Shown one piece after another: positions 1 through 7,645 of a stretch of DNA of 12,352 bases. The stretch comes from an uncultured Bacilli bacterium (GTDB taxonomy: Bacteria > Bacillota_I > Bacilli_A > RF39 > UBA660). Made by a program: the position numbers and the translations under genes. The notes under the pieces are model-generated. The model was not told the origin of the DNA. It was given only the letters and a program-made list of their open reading frames with translations, and did not search any database. The stretch covers positions 1 through 12,352 of the forward strand of contig CANRJL010000020.1 of NCBI GenBank assembly GCA_947630935.1, in the 5' to 3' direction. Each line of letters opens with the position of its first letter. Position 1 is the first letter of the stretch.

Positions 1-30
1 TTAATAATTACAAACATATTTAGAAAAACT

Positions 31-59
31 AAAAAGATGATGAATTTTACTTCATCACC
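31..59 (-). terminator. Hairpin plus T run, possible terminator or attenuator
   Basis: On the minus strand GGTGATGAA (59-51) can pair with TTCATCATC (44-36): nine base pairs including one G-T, with a 6-nt loop. Five T follow (35-31). This has intrinsic terminator form. It cannot serve the TasA-like gene, which has its own terminator at 271-298, so it would end a separate short minus-strand transcript or act as a leader attenuator for a gene off the left edge. Confidence 0.5.
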
Positions 60-96
60 CCTTAATGTTTAAGAACCACCTTCTCTCTATAGTAAA

Positions 97-125
97 AATA
101 TAAAGCAAATTATCACTAAATGCAA
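97..125 (-). promoter_or_regulatory. Weak candidate promoter in front of the left-edge hairpin
   Basis: On the minus strand TTGCAT (125-120) and TATATT (102-97) are 17 nt apart, giving a fair -10 but a poor -35. It would start a transcript of about 60 nt ending at the 31-59 hairpin. In such AT-rich DNA a match of this quality occurs easily by chance, so this is only a suggestion. Confidence 0.2.
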
Positions 126-270
126 CATTTTTCAAATTGTTAAATAATAATTTTACGTCTGATTTTACATTTCCTATTTTTTCACTTACTTAATACTATT
201 TTTCTCTTAAATAGCTTCTTCATTTAAATACCATTATTGGTAACTACCTTCTTTCAACTATCTTTCTTTC

Positions 271-298
271 AAAAAAAAAACTAAGAAAATATCTTAGT
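271..298 (-). terminator. Intrinsic terminator of the TasA-like gene
   Basis: ACTAAGA (280-286) and TCTTAGT (292-298) form a 7-bp stem with a 5-nt loop. On the minus strand the stem is followed by a run of about nine T (279-271). It lies just after the stop codon of the TasA-like gene, as expected for a Rho-independent terminator. Confidence 0.82.
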
Positions 299-302
299 AT
301 TT

Positions 303-950
303 TTAAGCTTTTGGAATATAACTTAATGTAACTGTAAAACTCTTACCAGCTTCAGTAGTCGCTTGATTTGATGCAGGATCATTAACATATTCTATAACTA
401 CGTAATAAGTATCAGCAGTTGTTCCAGTAACTGTAATATCTACATCTACAGGAGTCGTTTCACTAAAAACACCTTCTTTAACAGCTTTACCAGCATTTGA
501 AACATCACAAGTCATACCATCAGTATAACGAACTTCTGAACCAATAACATTTCCTGAAACACTTGATGTTGTACATGTAACTTTTTTAGTAGCAACCTCA
601 GAAGTTGCAATCTTATATACTGTATACTTTACATGAGTGCCAAAATTTGCAACACTTGGCGTTAAACGAAGGGTTGTATTAATACTTTTAGCACCAGCTC
701 CACCTGAACCAGTAAGAGTCAAAGTACGAAGTGCTTTAAAACCTGGATAAACTCCTGTGCCATTTACAGCATCTCCTAAAGCCATTGTTGCACTTGTTAC
801 AGTAGCAGCGGTGACAGTTGATTGAGCAGTTCCTGTTGTACTAACCGTTGCTGCAAAATAAGAAAAAGTCGTTTGAACAACAGATACCAATAATACAGCT
901 GTTAAAATTAAAATCAACATAACATTGTTTTTACGTGACATACTCTTCAT
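303..950 (-). CDS. TasA/SipW-type secreted surface or fibre protein
   Basis: Small secreted protein of 215 aa from the first ATG, or 212 aa from the ATG at 941. The second start fits better because AAAGGA lies only about one base from the first ATG but about 10 nt from the second. Residues 9-32 are a hydrophobic signal segment ending in a TTFSYF motif, like the SipW-dependent signal peptides of TasA/camelysin proteins. The mature part is rich in Thr, Val, Ser and Gly with beta-strand-like alternation and has two cysteines (C126, C148) that could form a disulfide. By analogy with TasA it may assemble into extracellular fibres, but overall similarity is judged only from the signal region and composition. 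It is flanked by terminators on both sides, so it is probably monocistronic; no convincing promoter was found. Codons are less AT-biased than in the neighbours, which would fit high expression. No SipW signal peptidase gene is in the window. Confidence 0.72.
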   Translation of the reverse strand: MKSMSRKNNVMLILILTAVLLVSVVQTTFSYFAATVSTTGTAQSTVTAATVTSATMALGDAVNGTGVYPGFKALRTLTLTGSGGAGAKSINTTLRLTPSVANFGTHVKYTVYKIATSEVATKKVTCTTSSVSGNVIGSEVRYTDGMTCDVSNAGKAVKEGVFSETTPVDVDITVTGTTADTYYVVIEYVNDPASNQATTEAGKSFTVTLSYIPKA

Positions 951-1054
951 ATCCTTTCTATTTTAAAAATATCATAAATATTCCAAAACAACAACATTTT
1001 TTTTACAAAAAATTAATAAATTTACATTTAAAAATATCTTTCCTAGATTATCTC

Positions 1055-1086
1055 AAAAAAAGATTACTATTTTTTTAGTAATCTTT
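1055..1086 (-). terminator. Intrinsic terminator of the cdaA-cdaR operon
   Basis: A perfect 11-bp inverted repeat, AAAGATTACTA (1059-1069) and TAGTAATCTTT (1076-1086), encloses a 6-nt loop. On the minus strand seven consecutive T follow, including three of the stem. It begins at the cdaR stop codon and separates cdaR from the TasA-like gene. Confidence 0.88.
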
Positions 1087-2461
1087 ATTGCGTAATAATA
1101 ATCTTTACTTTACTAGCTACAACATAATTAACTTTTGGGTCAGTTGAATCAATTTTTACATCTACTTCATAACTACCAGGTTTATAATCAGTTAAATCAA
1201 TATATGCTTCAATATTTTCTGCACTTAATGAATCAATTACTGAACTAACTCCTTTAACTTGCACTGGTACAGAATTAGTTCCCTCTAAATTAACTTTTAA
1301 ACCACTACCTAAATTTCTGGCAACAATATGTGAAACATCAACCGTTTTTTGCTTTTCTTCACCAAAAGATACAACAACACGAGCTTCTGACTCACTTATA
1401 TAACGAACACCAACTGGTTTAGAAATACTTAGTTTAAATGTTTCAGCCCCACTCTCACCACGATTTCTTATATCTATAGATATTGGTACACTAGTAATTT
1501 TTTCAATAGCTTCTTTATCACCATAAATATCAACAGTATAATCAGACTTACCATTAATAGTAATAGATGAAATAGCTTTTCCAGCAATCAATTCTCCTGT
1601 AGTTAAAACCGTCAAAGGAACAGTAGCTTTATAGGTACTAAAAGTAATATTAGCCCCTACTGTAGCAGGTACAATCTCAACATTATCCAAAGCTTGACCA
1701 TTTTCATCATACGCAACTAATGGTAAATTATCAATTTCATAACTAATTGCTTCCGTAAATTTAGGGTTACTTAAATCAATTATAGCCTTTACAGTTGCAA
1801 TTTTGTCCAAAGCATCAGCTGAACCTTTAACAACAACCTCTGATTGGTCTAAAGTTACATTTTCAACTGAAAACTTTTCATTTAATTTTTCTTCATTAAC
1901 TAAATCATAAGAAATAGTTTTAGTAACACTTACTTTCTTCTTAATAACAACACTAACATAAGCTGGGTCTAATTTATAATTAATATTATCAACAGTTTGA
2001 TTATAAGACAAAGCTACTTTTCTAGGAGTTTCACTAGGTTCATAATCAGTTAAATCTAAAACCACATCATGTTCTCCTAATTGTTTAGCTAAATATAAAG
2101 CACTTTTTCTACCAGTTAAAATAATATCGACAGAATCTACTGCTCCCTCAACTACATAAGCTTCTTTATTATATAAAATAGTAACAGGTTCATTAGATAA
2201 TATCTCTGCCTCTGTTTCAACTAAAGTAATTACTTGACTATCAACCAAAATAAAAGTCAAAATAGCAAGTCCCAAAGAAACATATAACAATATTTGTGGT
2301 CTATTTAAAAAACGTTCAACATGAAAAGGGTTATTTCTTAATTTATCTAATAAATAAAATACAGCCCGACTTATTGGCGTAATAAAAGTTCTATCTAAGA
2401 AATGATAAAATTTTAAAATAAGCTTTTTAATACCAGATAGGAGTTTACGCATTACTTTCAT
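1085..2461 (-). CDS. cdaR: CdaR (YbbR-domain) regulator of the c-di-AMP cyclase
   Basis: CdaR is a membrane-anchored extracellular protein that binds and modulates CdaA. The 458 residues hold one membrane segment (about 57-76) followed by four YbbR-like beta repeats (about 82-175, 176-275, 276-368 and 369-458), each ending in a V-rich strand and containing motifs such as VDIILTG, VVVKGS and VPVQVKG. The repeat number matches Bacillus CdaR. Unusually, about 55 basic and aromatic residues precede the membrane segment, whereas family members usually have only a short cytosolic stub. The reading frame overlaps the end of cdaA by 17 nt, so the two are probably translationally coupled. A second ATG at 2452 has GAGG about 9 nt upstream and may be the real start, which would give 455 aa. 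Confidence 0.93.
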   Translation of the reverse strand: MKVMRKLLSGIKKLILKFYHFLDRTFITPISRAVFYLLDKLRNNPFHVERFLNRPQILLYVSLGLAILTFILVDSQVITLVETEAEILSNEPVTILYNKEAYVVEGAVDSVDIILTGRKSALYLAKQLGEHDVVLDLTDYEPSETPRKVALSYNQTVDNINYKLDPAYVSVVIKKKVSVTKTISYDLVNEEKLNEKFSVENVTLDQSEVVVKGSADALDKIATVKAIIDLSNPKFTEAISYEIDNLPLVAYDENGQALDNVEIVPATVGANITFSTYKATVPLTVLTTGELIAGKAISSITINGKSDYTVDIYGDKEAIEKITSVPISIDIRNRGESGAETFKLSISKPVGVRYISESEARVVVSFGEEKQKTVDVSHIVARNLGSGLKVNLEGTNSVPVQVKGVSSVIDSLSAENIEAYIDLTDYKPGSYEVDVKIDSTDPKVNYVVASKVKIIITQ

Positions 2462-3269
2462 CCTCGCTTTCTTCCTCTACATCGGAACCATAAAAAATAT
2501 CTGCCTTTGGTTTCAACTCAGCCATTAATGTCTTGCGAAATTCATCCAAAGTTAAATTATATTTTAATTCACCATCAAATGCTAAAGAAATACGACCAGT
2601 TTCTTCAGATACAACTAAAACAATTGCATCAGATTCTTCAGCAACTCCTAAAGCCGCCCGATGTCTTGTTCCTAATTTCTTATTAACATTAGGGTTCATA
2701 CTTGTTTTAAATACAGCTCCCGCACACGTAATACGATTACCTTGAATAATAACCCCACCATCATGTAAAGGACTATTAGGGTAAAATAAATTACATACTA
2801 ATTCACTAGTAATATCTGCATAAATTTTAGTTGCCCTATCTATATATTCTTGTAAAGAAATATCTCTTTCAATAACAATTAAAGCCCCAATTCTATTTCT
2901 CTTCAAAAATTCAATAGCTTTCATTATTTCATTAACCATTTTTTCCCGTTCACTAACCGACAAAGACTTATGTCTTCCTAATAATTGTGTTCTACCAATA
3001 CTTTCCAACATTGTCCTAATTTCTGGCTGAAAAATAACAATAATAGCCAAAGGCCCCCATTCAACAACATATTCTAACAAAAGACCAACAGTATATAAAT
3101 TTAAAACATCACTAATAAAACCAATAAAAATAACCAATAAAACCCCTTTTAAAATCAAAACCATCTTAGCATTATTTTTAATATTTTTTAAAACAAAATA
3201 AAATAATAACCAAACAATACATATATCTAAAACTTTTGTAACCAAAGACCAAAAACTAGCTAATGACAT
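2445..3269 (-). CDS. cdaA: Membrane diadenylate cyclase CdaA (c-di-AMP synthase)
   Basis: It makes cyclic di-AMP from two ATP. This second messenger controls potassium and osmolyte balance and cell-wall homeostasis in Firmicutes. The 274 residues have three N-terminal membrane segments (about 10-27, 36-55 and 57-80), then a DAC domain (about 100-235). The DAC domain carries SPLHDGG (167-172) and GTRHRAALG (200-208), corresponding to the family's DGA and RHR active-site motifs. The DGA alanine is glycine here (G172). The sequence FQPEIRTMLESIGR (80-93) is typical of the CdaA linker. The C-terminus is an acidic tail whose codons overlap the cdaR start. AGAGG sits about 7 nt before the ATG, and a promoter is visible at 3300-3328, after the smpB terminator, so cdaA-cdaR looks like its own operon. 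Confidence 0.95.
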   Translation of the reverse strand: MSLASFWSLVTKVLDICIVWLLFYFVLKNIKNNAKMVLILKGVLLVIFIGFISDVLNLYTVGLLLEYVVEWGPLAIIVIFQPEIRTMLESIGRTQLLGRHKSLSVSEREKMVNEIMKAIEFLKRNRIGALIVIERDISLQEYIDRATKIYADITSELVCNLFYPNSPLHDGGVIIQGNRITCAGAVFKTSMNPNVNKKLGTRHRAALGVAEESDAIVLVVSEETGRISLAFDGELKYNLTLDEFRKTLMAELKPKADIFYGSDVEEESEDESNA

Positions 3270-3299
3270 ATAACAACCTCTTTTCTATTTCATTAACTT

Positions 3300-3328
3300 A
3301 TTTTATCAAACTTTTATTAAAAAGTCAC
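3300..3328 (-). promoter_or_regulatory. Sigma-A-type promoter of cdaA-cdaR
   Basis: On the minus strand GTGACT (3328-3323) and TAAAAT (3305-3300) are separated by 17 nt. They match the consensus at 4 and 5 of 6 positions. The pair lies about 30 nt before the cdaA start and downstream of the smpB terminator, where a promoter would be needed. Confidence 0.6.
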
Positions 3329-3347
3329 TAACTTTGAAAAACTTCCC

Positions 3348-3375
3348 AAAAAAAAGAAAACTAACTTTTCTCTTT
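3348..3375 (-). terminator. AT-rich intrinsic terminator after smpB
   Basis: On the minus strand AAGAGAAAA and TTTTCTTTT can pair over nine positions (one G-T) around a GTTAG loop, followed by further T. The stem is weak because only one pair is G-C, but its place just after smpB and before the cdaA promoter supports it. Confidence 0.58.
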
Positions 3376-3397
3376 ATTAATATTTTTAAAATAAGCT

Positions 3398-3838
3398 TTA
3401 TTTTTTTAAAGTTCTTAAATCTCTTTCTAAATCTCGTTTCTTTATTACTTCTCTTTTATCATATAGTTTTTTACCTTTACATATTCCTAACAATATCTTT
3501 AAATTATTATTCTTAAAATAAGCTTTTAAAGGAATAATACTAATTCCTTCTTGTTCCCTATAAGAACTAAGCTTACGAATTTCTTTTTTATGAAGTAACA
3601 ATTTTCTAGTTCGTCGTTCATCATGATTAAACATATTTGCTTCTTCATACTTTGCAATATAAACATTTAAAACAAAAGCTTCATTATTTTTAATAACAAC
3701 ATAACTATCTTTTAAATCAATAGACCCCTTTTTTACACTTTTAATCTCACTACCTACTAAAACAATACCAGCCTCAATTTCTTTTAATACTGTATAGTCA
3801 TAATATGCCTTTTTATTTCTTATCTCCATCTTTCTCAT
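3398..3838 (-). CDS. smpB: SsrA-binding protein SmpB
   Basis: SmpB binds tmRNA and delivers it to stalled ribosomes for trans-translation. At 146 aa (143 from the second ATG at 3829) it has normal family length. Diagnostic segments are AGIVLVGSEIKSVKKG (about 23-38), the NMFNHDERRTRKLLLHKKEI block (about 68-87), PLKAYFKNN, and KGKKLYDKREVIKKRD near the C-terminus. The usual RHDY near the N-terminus reads YYDY here. The start lies inside the end of rnr (26-nt overlap), so translation is probably coupled to RNase R, the usual rnr-smpB arrangement. Ribosome binding sites for both candidate starts are weak. The tmRNA gene often found nearby is not in this window. Confidence 0.96.
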   Translation of the reverse strand: MRKMEIRNKKAYYDYTVLKEIEAGIVLVGSEIKSVKKGSIDLKDSYVVIKNNEAFVLNVYIAKYEEANMFNHDERRTRKLLLHKKEIRKLSSYREQEGISIIPLKAYFKNNNLKILLGICKGKKLYDKREVIKKRDLERDLRTLKK

Positions 3839-5936
3839 CTTCTTTCAATTCAAAATCAATCATCGATGTTGCTTTACTACTAGAAACACACCGAACATGA
3901 ACTCTATCACCTAAACGATAAACTTTTTTACTATTTTTACCAATTAAAGAAAGCATTTCTGGAACATAAGTATAATAATCATTCCCTAAAGTTCTCACTG
4001 GAACTAAACCTTCAACCAAATTTTCTAATTGCACGAAAAAGCCAAAATTTGTGACACTACTAATAATGCCATCATATTCTTCACCAATATGACCTTCCAT
4101 ATATTCTGCCATTTTCATATCTAAAACATCCCGTTCAGCATTTTGAGCATTAATTTCTTTTTCACTAGAATGGTCAGCAATAACAACCAAACTCTTTTCT
4201 AAATAATCAATAGTTGCCATCGAAAAATCTTTTTCAATCAAATATTTTTTTAATAAACGATGCACAGTTAAATCAGGAAATCTTCTTATCGGACTAGTAA
4301 AATGAGTATAATTTTTTAAAGCTAGCCCAAAATGACCAATATTTTCTTTTTGATAAACAGCTTTTTTCATACTTCTAAGTAACAAAGTAGATAATATTTC
4401 ATACTCAGGTTTATCTTTAAGTTCTAATAACACACTTTGCATAGTTTTAGGACTCATTTTATTAATTCTAGTTTTTAACCGATAGCCCAGTAAATGTACT
4501 AAAGAGATAAAATCATCTATTTTTTCACTATTCGGCTCGCCATGAACCCGATAAATAAATGGCAATTGCATATTAGAAATATGTGTAGCTACAGTTTCAT
4601 TAGCCACTATCATAAAATCTTCAATCATTTTCTCACCATCATATCGAACTTGCTTTACAATATCAATAGCTTTGCCCATTTCATCTTGAACAACTGTAGC
4701 TTCATCTAAATCGAAGTCAATATAACCATTTCTTATCTTTTCTTTACGTAATATATGAGCTAATTCATTCATTTTTTTCAACGTACTAACAAAAGGAGCA
4801 TACTCATCATCATAAATATCATTCATTAAAATATCATTAACTTTTGTATATGTCATTTTCTTAGCACTTTTAATATAACTAGGAAAAATAGCATAATCTA
4901 AAACTTTCCCCTCAGAATTAATCTTCATCACACATGACATAGTAAGCCGAATTACTCCCTCATTTAATGAACATATTCCATTAGATATTTGATGAGGAAG
5001 CATTGGAATAACAGTATCAGCCAAATAATTTGATGTTGCTCTCTCATAAGCAGCATCACCTAAAGCTGTATTTTCTTTAACATAATGAGAAACATCAGCA
5101 ATATGAACCCCTAATTCATATAAATCATCAACCATTTTTAAACTAATCGCATCATCAATATCTTTAGTATGGTCACCATCTATTGTAAAAATTAATTCTT
5201 TAGTTAAATCAGTTCTTCCTCCTAAATCACGAGAACTTACTTCACTTGGAATACTTTTTAACTCTTCTTCTACCTCACTACTAAACTCATTTTCAATATT
5301 ATGCTTATACGCTATAGCTAAAATATCAATACCGGGGTCATCTTTATGTCCAATTACTTTCTTAACTTTTCCTAAAAATCTATTTTTTCCTAGTTCTTTA
5401 ACTAACTCAATAACAACTTTGGAGCCAACAACACATGACTTTAAAGAATCTTCCTCTATTTTTAAATTAATCTTTATTTTATCATCATCTAATACAACAC
5501 CTAAACCACCAGCACTATTAACAACTTCCCCAACAAGATTCTTATATTCTCTTTTTAAAACCCGAATAACTCGTCCTTCTCTTTTAAAACCTTGTCTTAT
5601 AATTTCAGCTAAAACGATATCATCATGAATAGCTCCATTACTATCTTTATCATTAATATATAAATCTTCTTCTTTATCTAATATAACAAAACCAAAGCCT
5701 TTTTTATTTGCTGAATATCTTCCAACTTTTAAATTAGGACAATTTTTCAATAAAATAAACTTTTCTTTTTTAGTTTTAAAAACAATATATTCATTTACTA
5801 ATTCATCTAAACAAACTTCTAAATCTCTTAATTCTTCGGCAGTTTTTAAACCCAATAAATCATTAATTTCAATTAAACTTTTTGCTTCATGAATATTTTC
5901 TAATTTTTTAATAATTTTTTCTTTCATTGTCAACAC
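3813..5936 (-). CDS. rnr: Ribonuclease R (RNB-family 3'-5' exoribonuclease)
   Basis: RNase R degrades structured RNA from the 3' end, including the non-stop mRNAs released by trans-translation, which fits its pairing with smpB. Order along 707 aa: a winged-helix N-terminus (about 5-65), cold-shock-like domains (about 75-195), the RNB catalytic domain (about 235-560) and an S1 domain (about 617-695, including DGIISSVTNFGFFVQL). The catalytic motif is TIDGDHTKDIDDA, with D253, D259, D261 and D262 matching the four metal-binding aspartates of the family. HFTSPIRRFPDLTVHR is also present. The long lysine-rich tail of some homologues is absent. The frame opens with GTG at 5936, but the ATG at 5927 preceded by GGGTG is the likelier start (704 aa). 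A good promoter lies immediately upstream. Confidence 0.96.
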   Translation of the reverse strand: MLTMKEKIIKKLENIHEAKSLIEINDLLGLKTAEELRDLEVCLDELVNEYIVFKTKKEKFILLKNCPNLKVGRYSANKKGFGFVILDKEEDLYINDKDSNGAIHDDIVLAEIIRQGFKREGRVIRVLKREYKNLVGEVVNSAGGLGVVLDDDKIKINLKIEEDSLKSCVVGSKVVIELVKELGKNRFLGKVKKVIGHKDDPGIDILAIAYKHNIENEFSSEVEEELKSIPSEVSSRDLGGRTDLTKELIFTIDGDHTKDIDDAISLKMVDDLYELGVHIADVSHYVKENTALGDAAYERATSNYLADTVIPMLPHQISNGICSLNEGVIRLTMSCVMKINSEGKVLDYAIFPSYIKSAKKMTYTKVNDILMNDIYDDEYAPFVSTLKKMNELAHILRKEKIRNGYIDFDLDEATVVQDEMGKAIDIVKQVRYDGEKMIEDFMIVANETVATHISNMQLPFIYRVHGEPNSEKIDDFISLVHLLGYRLKTRINKMSPKTMQSVLLELKDKPEYEILSTLLLRSMKKAVYQKENIGHFGLALKNYTHFTSPIRRFPDLTVHRLLKKYLIEKDFSMATIDYLEKSLVVIADHSSEKEINAQNAERDVLDMKMAEYMEGHIGEEYDGIISSVTNFGFFVQLENLVEGLVPVRTLGNDYYTYVPEMLSLIGKNSKKVYRLGDRVHVRCVSSSKATSMIDFELKEDEKDGDKK

Positions 5937-5944
5937 CCAATATT

Positions 5945-5973
5945 ATTATAACCTCTTTTTAGCATACAAACAA
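5945..5973 (-). promoter_or_regulatory. Candidate sigma-A promoter of rnr-smpB
   Basis: On the minus strand TTGTTT (5973-5968) and a perfect TATAAT (5950-5945) are exactly 17 nt apart. Transcription would begin near 5938, leaving a leader of about 11 nt before the ATG at 5927. This makes the GTG at 5936 an unlikely start. Confidence 0.6.
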
Positions 5974-5998
5974 CCAATAAAAAATAGCAAAAAAAAAA

Positions 5999-6217
5999 TT
6001 AGATTAAAAATAACGCTAAAGAAATAACAATAAACAAAAAACCTAATAACATCGTTAAACGCGTTACAAATAATTCTAAACCACGTTCTTTTACTACACC
6101 AAACAATCGCTCATTTACCCCCGAAATAATTTGACCAGCATCGCTTGCTTTGTTACTTTGCAATAAAACAAGGGCAATTAATAAAATAGATACAATAAGT
6201 AAAATCGTTTCTAACAT
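5999..6217 (-). CDS. secG: Protein translocase subunit SecG
   Basis: SecG is the small accessory subunit of the SecYEG channel. The 72 residues have the family layout: an N-terminal membrane helix (about 2-19), a short loop with QSNKASDAG (20-28), a Gly/Val-rich linker and a second membrane helix (about 52-71). GGAGG stands 7 nt before the ATG (6225-6229), an excellent ribosome binding site. Its place before rnr and after eno matches many Firmicutes, except that a surface-protein pseudogene now lies between it and eno. No strong terminator separates it from rnr. Confidence 0.92.
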   Translation of the reverse strand: MLETILLIVSILLIALVLLQSNKASDAGQIISGVNERLFGVVKERGLELFVTRLTMLLGFLFIVISLALFLI

Positions 6218-6240
6218 ACTAATACCTCCAATTCACATAT

Positions 6241-6269
6241 AATTTAACACAAACCTCAAAAAATAGCAA
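6241..6269 (-). promoter_or_regulatory. Weak candidate promoter of secG
   Basis: On the minus strand TTGCTA (6269-6264) and TAAATT (6246-6241) are 17 nt apart, each matching 4 of 6 consensus positions. A local promoter would let secG be expressed independently of the broken surface gene upstream, but AT-rich chance matches are common. Confidence 0.33.
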
Positions 6270-6280
6270 CATATTTCAAC

Positions 6281-7588
6281 TTATAAACCTAATGTATATG
6301 GTGAAGAACTACTACCTGTTCCACCTGTTATTTTGACAGAAGATTTTAAATAGACAACAGGACGAACAGGAATTCCAACTGCATCATAATAGTATAGAGT
6401 TCCGTTTGAATACACAGCAAAGATGCCAGATGACCCTGAAGAAAAAGGGCAAGGAGTAATAGTGTATTGTGAATAATCATTTAAATGCAACCAATTATAA
6501 GAAAAGCAATTATCAGAACCATAATAACCATAATTATACATGCTTAAATTAAGGCACGTACTTCTAACATTTCCTCCCACAGCATATCCATAATCACTCG
6601 GATACATCAAACCAACAATTCCTAACCAATCAGTAGTTCTTACAACACCATCATTACAAGCATTTGAAAAAGAACATATTTTACCATTATTGGTACTTTG
6701 CTCGGCAACATAAGCATTATAAGCAGTCCATTCAGATTGAGTTAAAGTCTTAAAAATTCCCGTAGTCCACAAAGCAGTACTTATTAAACTTTTAGCATAT
6801 TCGTTCAAACCAATAGCACTCCAATCAGGACAATCAGTAGCAACATTATTCAAGTCTTTATAACAAACACCACCATTTATTTTTCCTAAATAATTTTCAT
6901 TCAAAATAATCTTTAAATCTGCATAAGACCACTCATTAATTCCCCGACCTCCATTAATATCATTAGAAGAAGAGTCCCACATTAAACCAATTGGCAAAAT
7001 ATCATTTCTAATTATTTTTACTCTCTTCTCGCCAACTCCATCCTTACTACTTTTTATATTATTCATAACCCCTATTATTCGCCATAATTCGTTATTAAAT
7101 AAAACATAATTATTAGGATTGCTTCCAATATATCTTAAATTTTTATCACTTGTATTATCATTCGCTAAATTGGTAGTATCAGTCTTGGCTAAATTAGTTA
7201 TATAATCACTTGCTTTTGTTCCAGTTGTAAAATACAAAGAACATCTGGTTTTGGCTTTGGTTAAATTCTTAACTTTTGGAGCCCATTCTTCATAATCCCA
7301 AGTAACACTAGCATTATTATCACATTCACCTTTAAAAAAAGTAAGTCCTTAACTATTCCCTTTTAACGGAATTTCATCTAACCAGGTATTACCATTATAG
7401 TAGGCAAAATAGACATCTGAGTGTCCATAGTAATTTACTTTGCCATTCACAAATTCAAAACTTTTATTCACTTGATACATGGCAAAAGTTTTTCCTATAA
7501 GTATCCCTACACATATAAATACTATGCCAAAAATTACTGACAACAATATCTTTTTATGCTTATTTTTATCTAATCTTTTTAGCTTCAT
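6281..7588 (-). pseudogene. Surface-anchored paralogous protein, interrupted by one in-frame TAA
   Basis: Reading from the ATG at 7588, the frame has 436 codons and one premature TAA (7351-7349, codon 80). The frame is identical before and after it, and the sequence after the stop continues with ECDNN and KAKTRCSLYF, matching the intact paralogue at 12297-11014. A single nonsense change is therefore the simplest cause, for example CAA to TAA. Before the stop: basic N-terminus, membrane segment (about 13-34), then KTFAMYQVNKSFEFVNGKV. After it: NPNNYVLFNNELWRIIGV, MYPSDYGYA, a Tyr/Asn/Ser-rich variable patch and RPVVYLKSSVKITG. I do not know the function; a cell-surface binding role is inferred. 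It shares promoter, leader and start region with the intact copy. It lies between eno and secG, which are close together in related genomes, so it looks inserted. Readthrough or a truncated product from an internal start cannot be excluded. Confidence 0.82.
6284..6357 (-). repeat. Conserved 3' end of the surface-gene family, copy 1
   Basis: The segment coding for VVYLKSSVKIT and the short tail closely resembles 11017-11090 at the DNA level, with scattered differences. Together with the shared 5' end it frames a divergent middle and C-terminal patch, so the two genes could recombine through their ends. Confidence 0.65.
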
Positions 7589-7645
7589 TTGTTATTCTCT
7601 TTTCTATCTTTTATAGAAAAAATTATAACATAATACCCCCCCCCC
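7349..7645 (-). repeat. Conserved 5' module of the surface-gene family, copy 1
   Basis: The poly-G run, -10 box, leader and first 75 or so codons resemble 12070-12352. In the 47 nt between the ATG and the G run I count only two differences, both in the loop of the inverted repeat at 7600-7620. The coding part shares nearly all of VNKSFEFVNGKVNYYGHSDVYFA. Confidence 0.85.
7600..7620. promoter_or_regulatory. Inverted repeat over the transcription start, operator-like
   Basis: TTTTCTAT (7600-7607) and ATAGAAAA (7613-7620) form a perfect 8-bp dyad with a 5-nt centre. It begins one base after the -10 box and covers the expected start site near 7615. The same dyad occurs at 12309-12329, where only the centre differs. 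It could be a repressor site, or a leader hairpin if transcription starts earlier. Confidence 0.5.

Larger units (their letters stand above)
1..302. other. Non-coding left flank
   Basis: I see no credible coding frame here on either strand: short frames lack a start with a ribosome binding site or are stopped quickly. The stretch holds two minus-strand hairpins followed by T runs (31-59 and 271-298). The right one ends the TasA-like gene. The left one has no gene in front of it within the window, so 60-270 may carry a short untranslated RNA or the leader of a gene beyond the left edge. The rest is plain AT-rich sequence. Confidence 0.6.

Noticed and set aside
2533..2745. Plus-strand open frame within cdaA
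   Set aside because: It lies antisense to the conserved DAC domain, has no ribosome binding site and no recognisable protein features.
3270..3397. tmRNA gene next to smpB
   Set aside because: The gap is far too short for tmRNA and contains only a terminator and the cdaA promoter.
3334..3516. Plus-strand frame rich in Phe and Leu over the smpB end
   Set aside because: It is the mirror of lysine-rich smpB codons and of the terminator region; not a membrane protein.
7335..7351. Slippage in the T run next to the premature stop as a translational phase switch
   Set aside because: The reading frame is the same on both sides of the TAA, and the T run lies after the stop, so a frame change there would not restore the protein.
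7349..7351. Reassigned TAA codon allowing full readthrough
   Set aside because: Several housekeeping genes in the window (smpB, cdaA, secG) end at TAA at their normal family length, so TAA is a working stop here.
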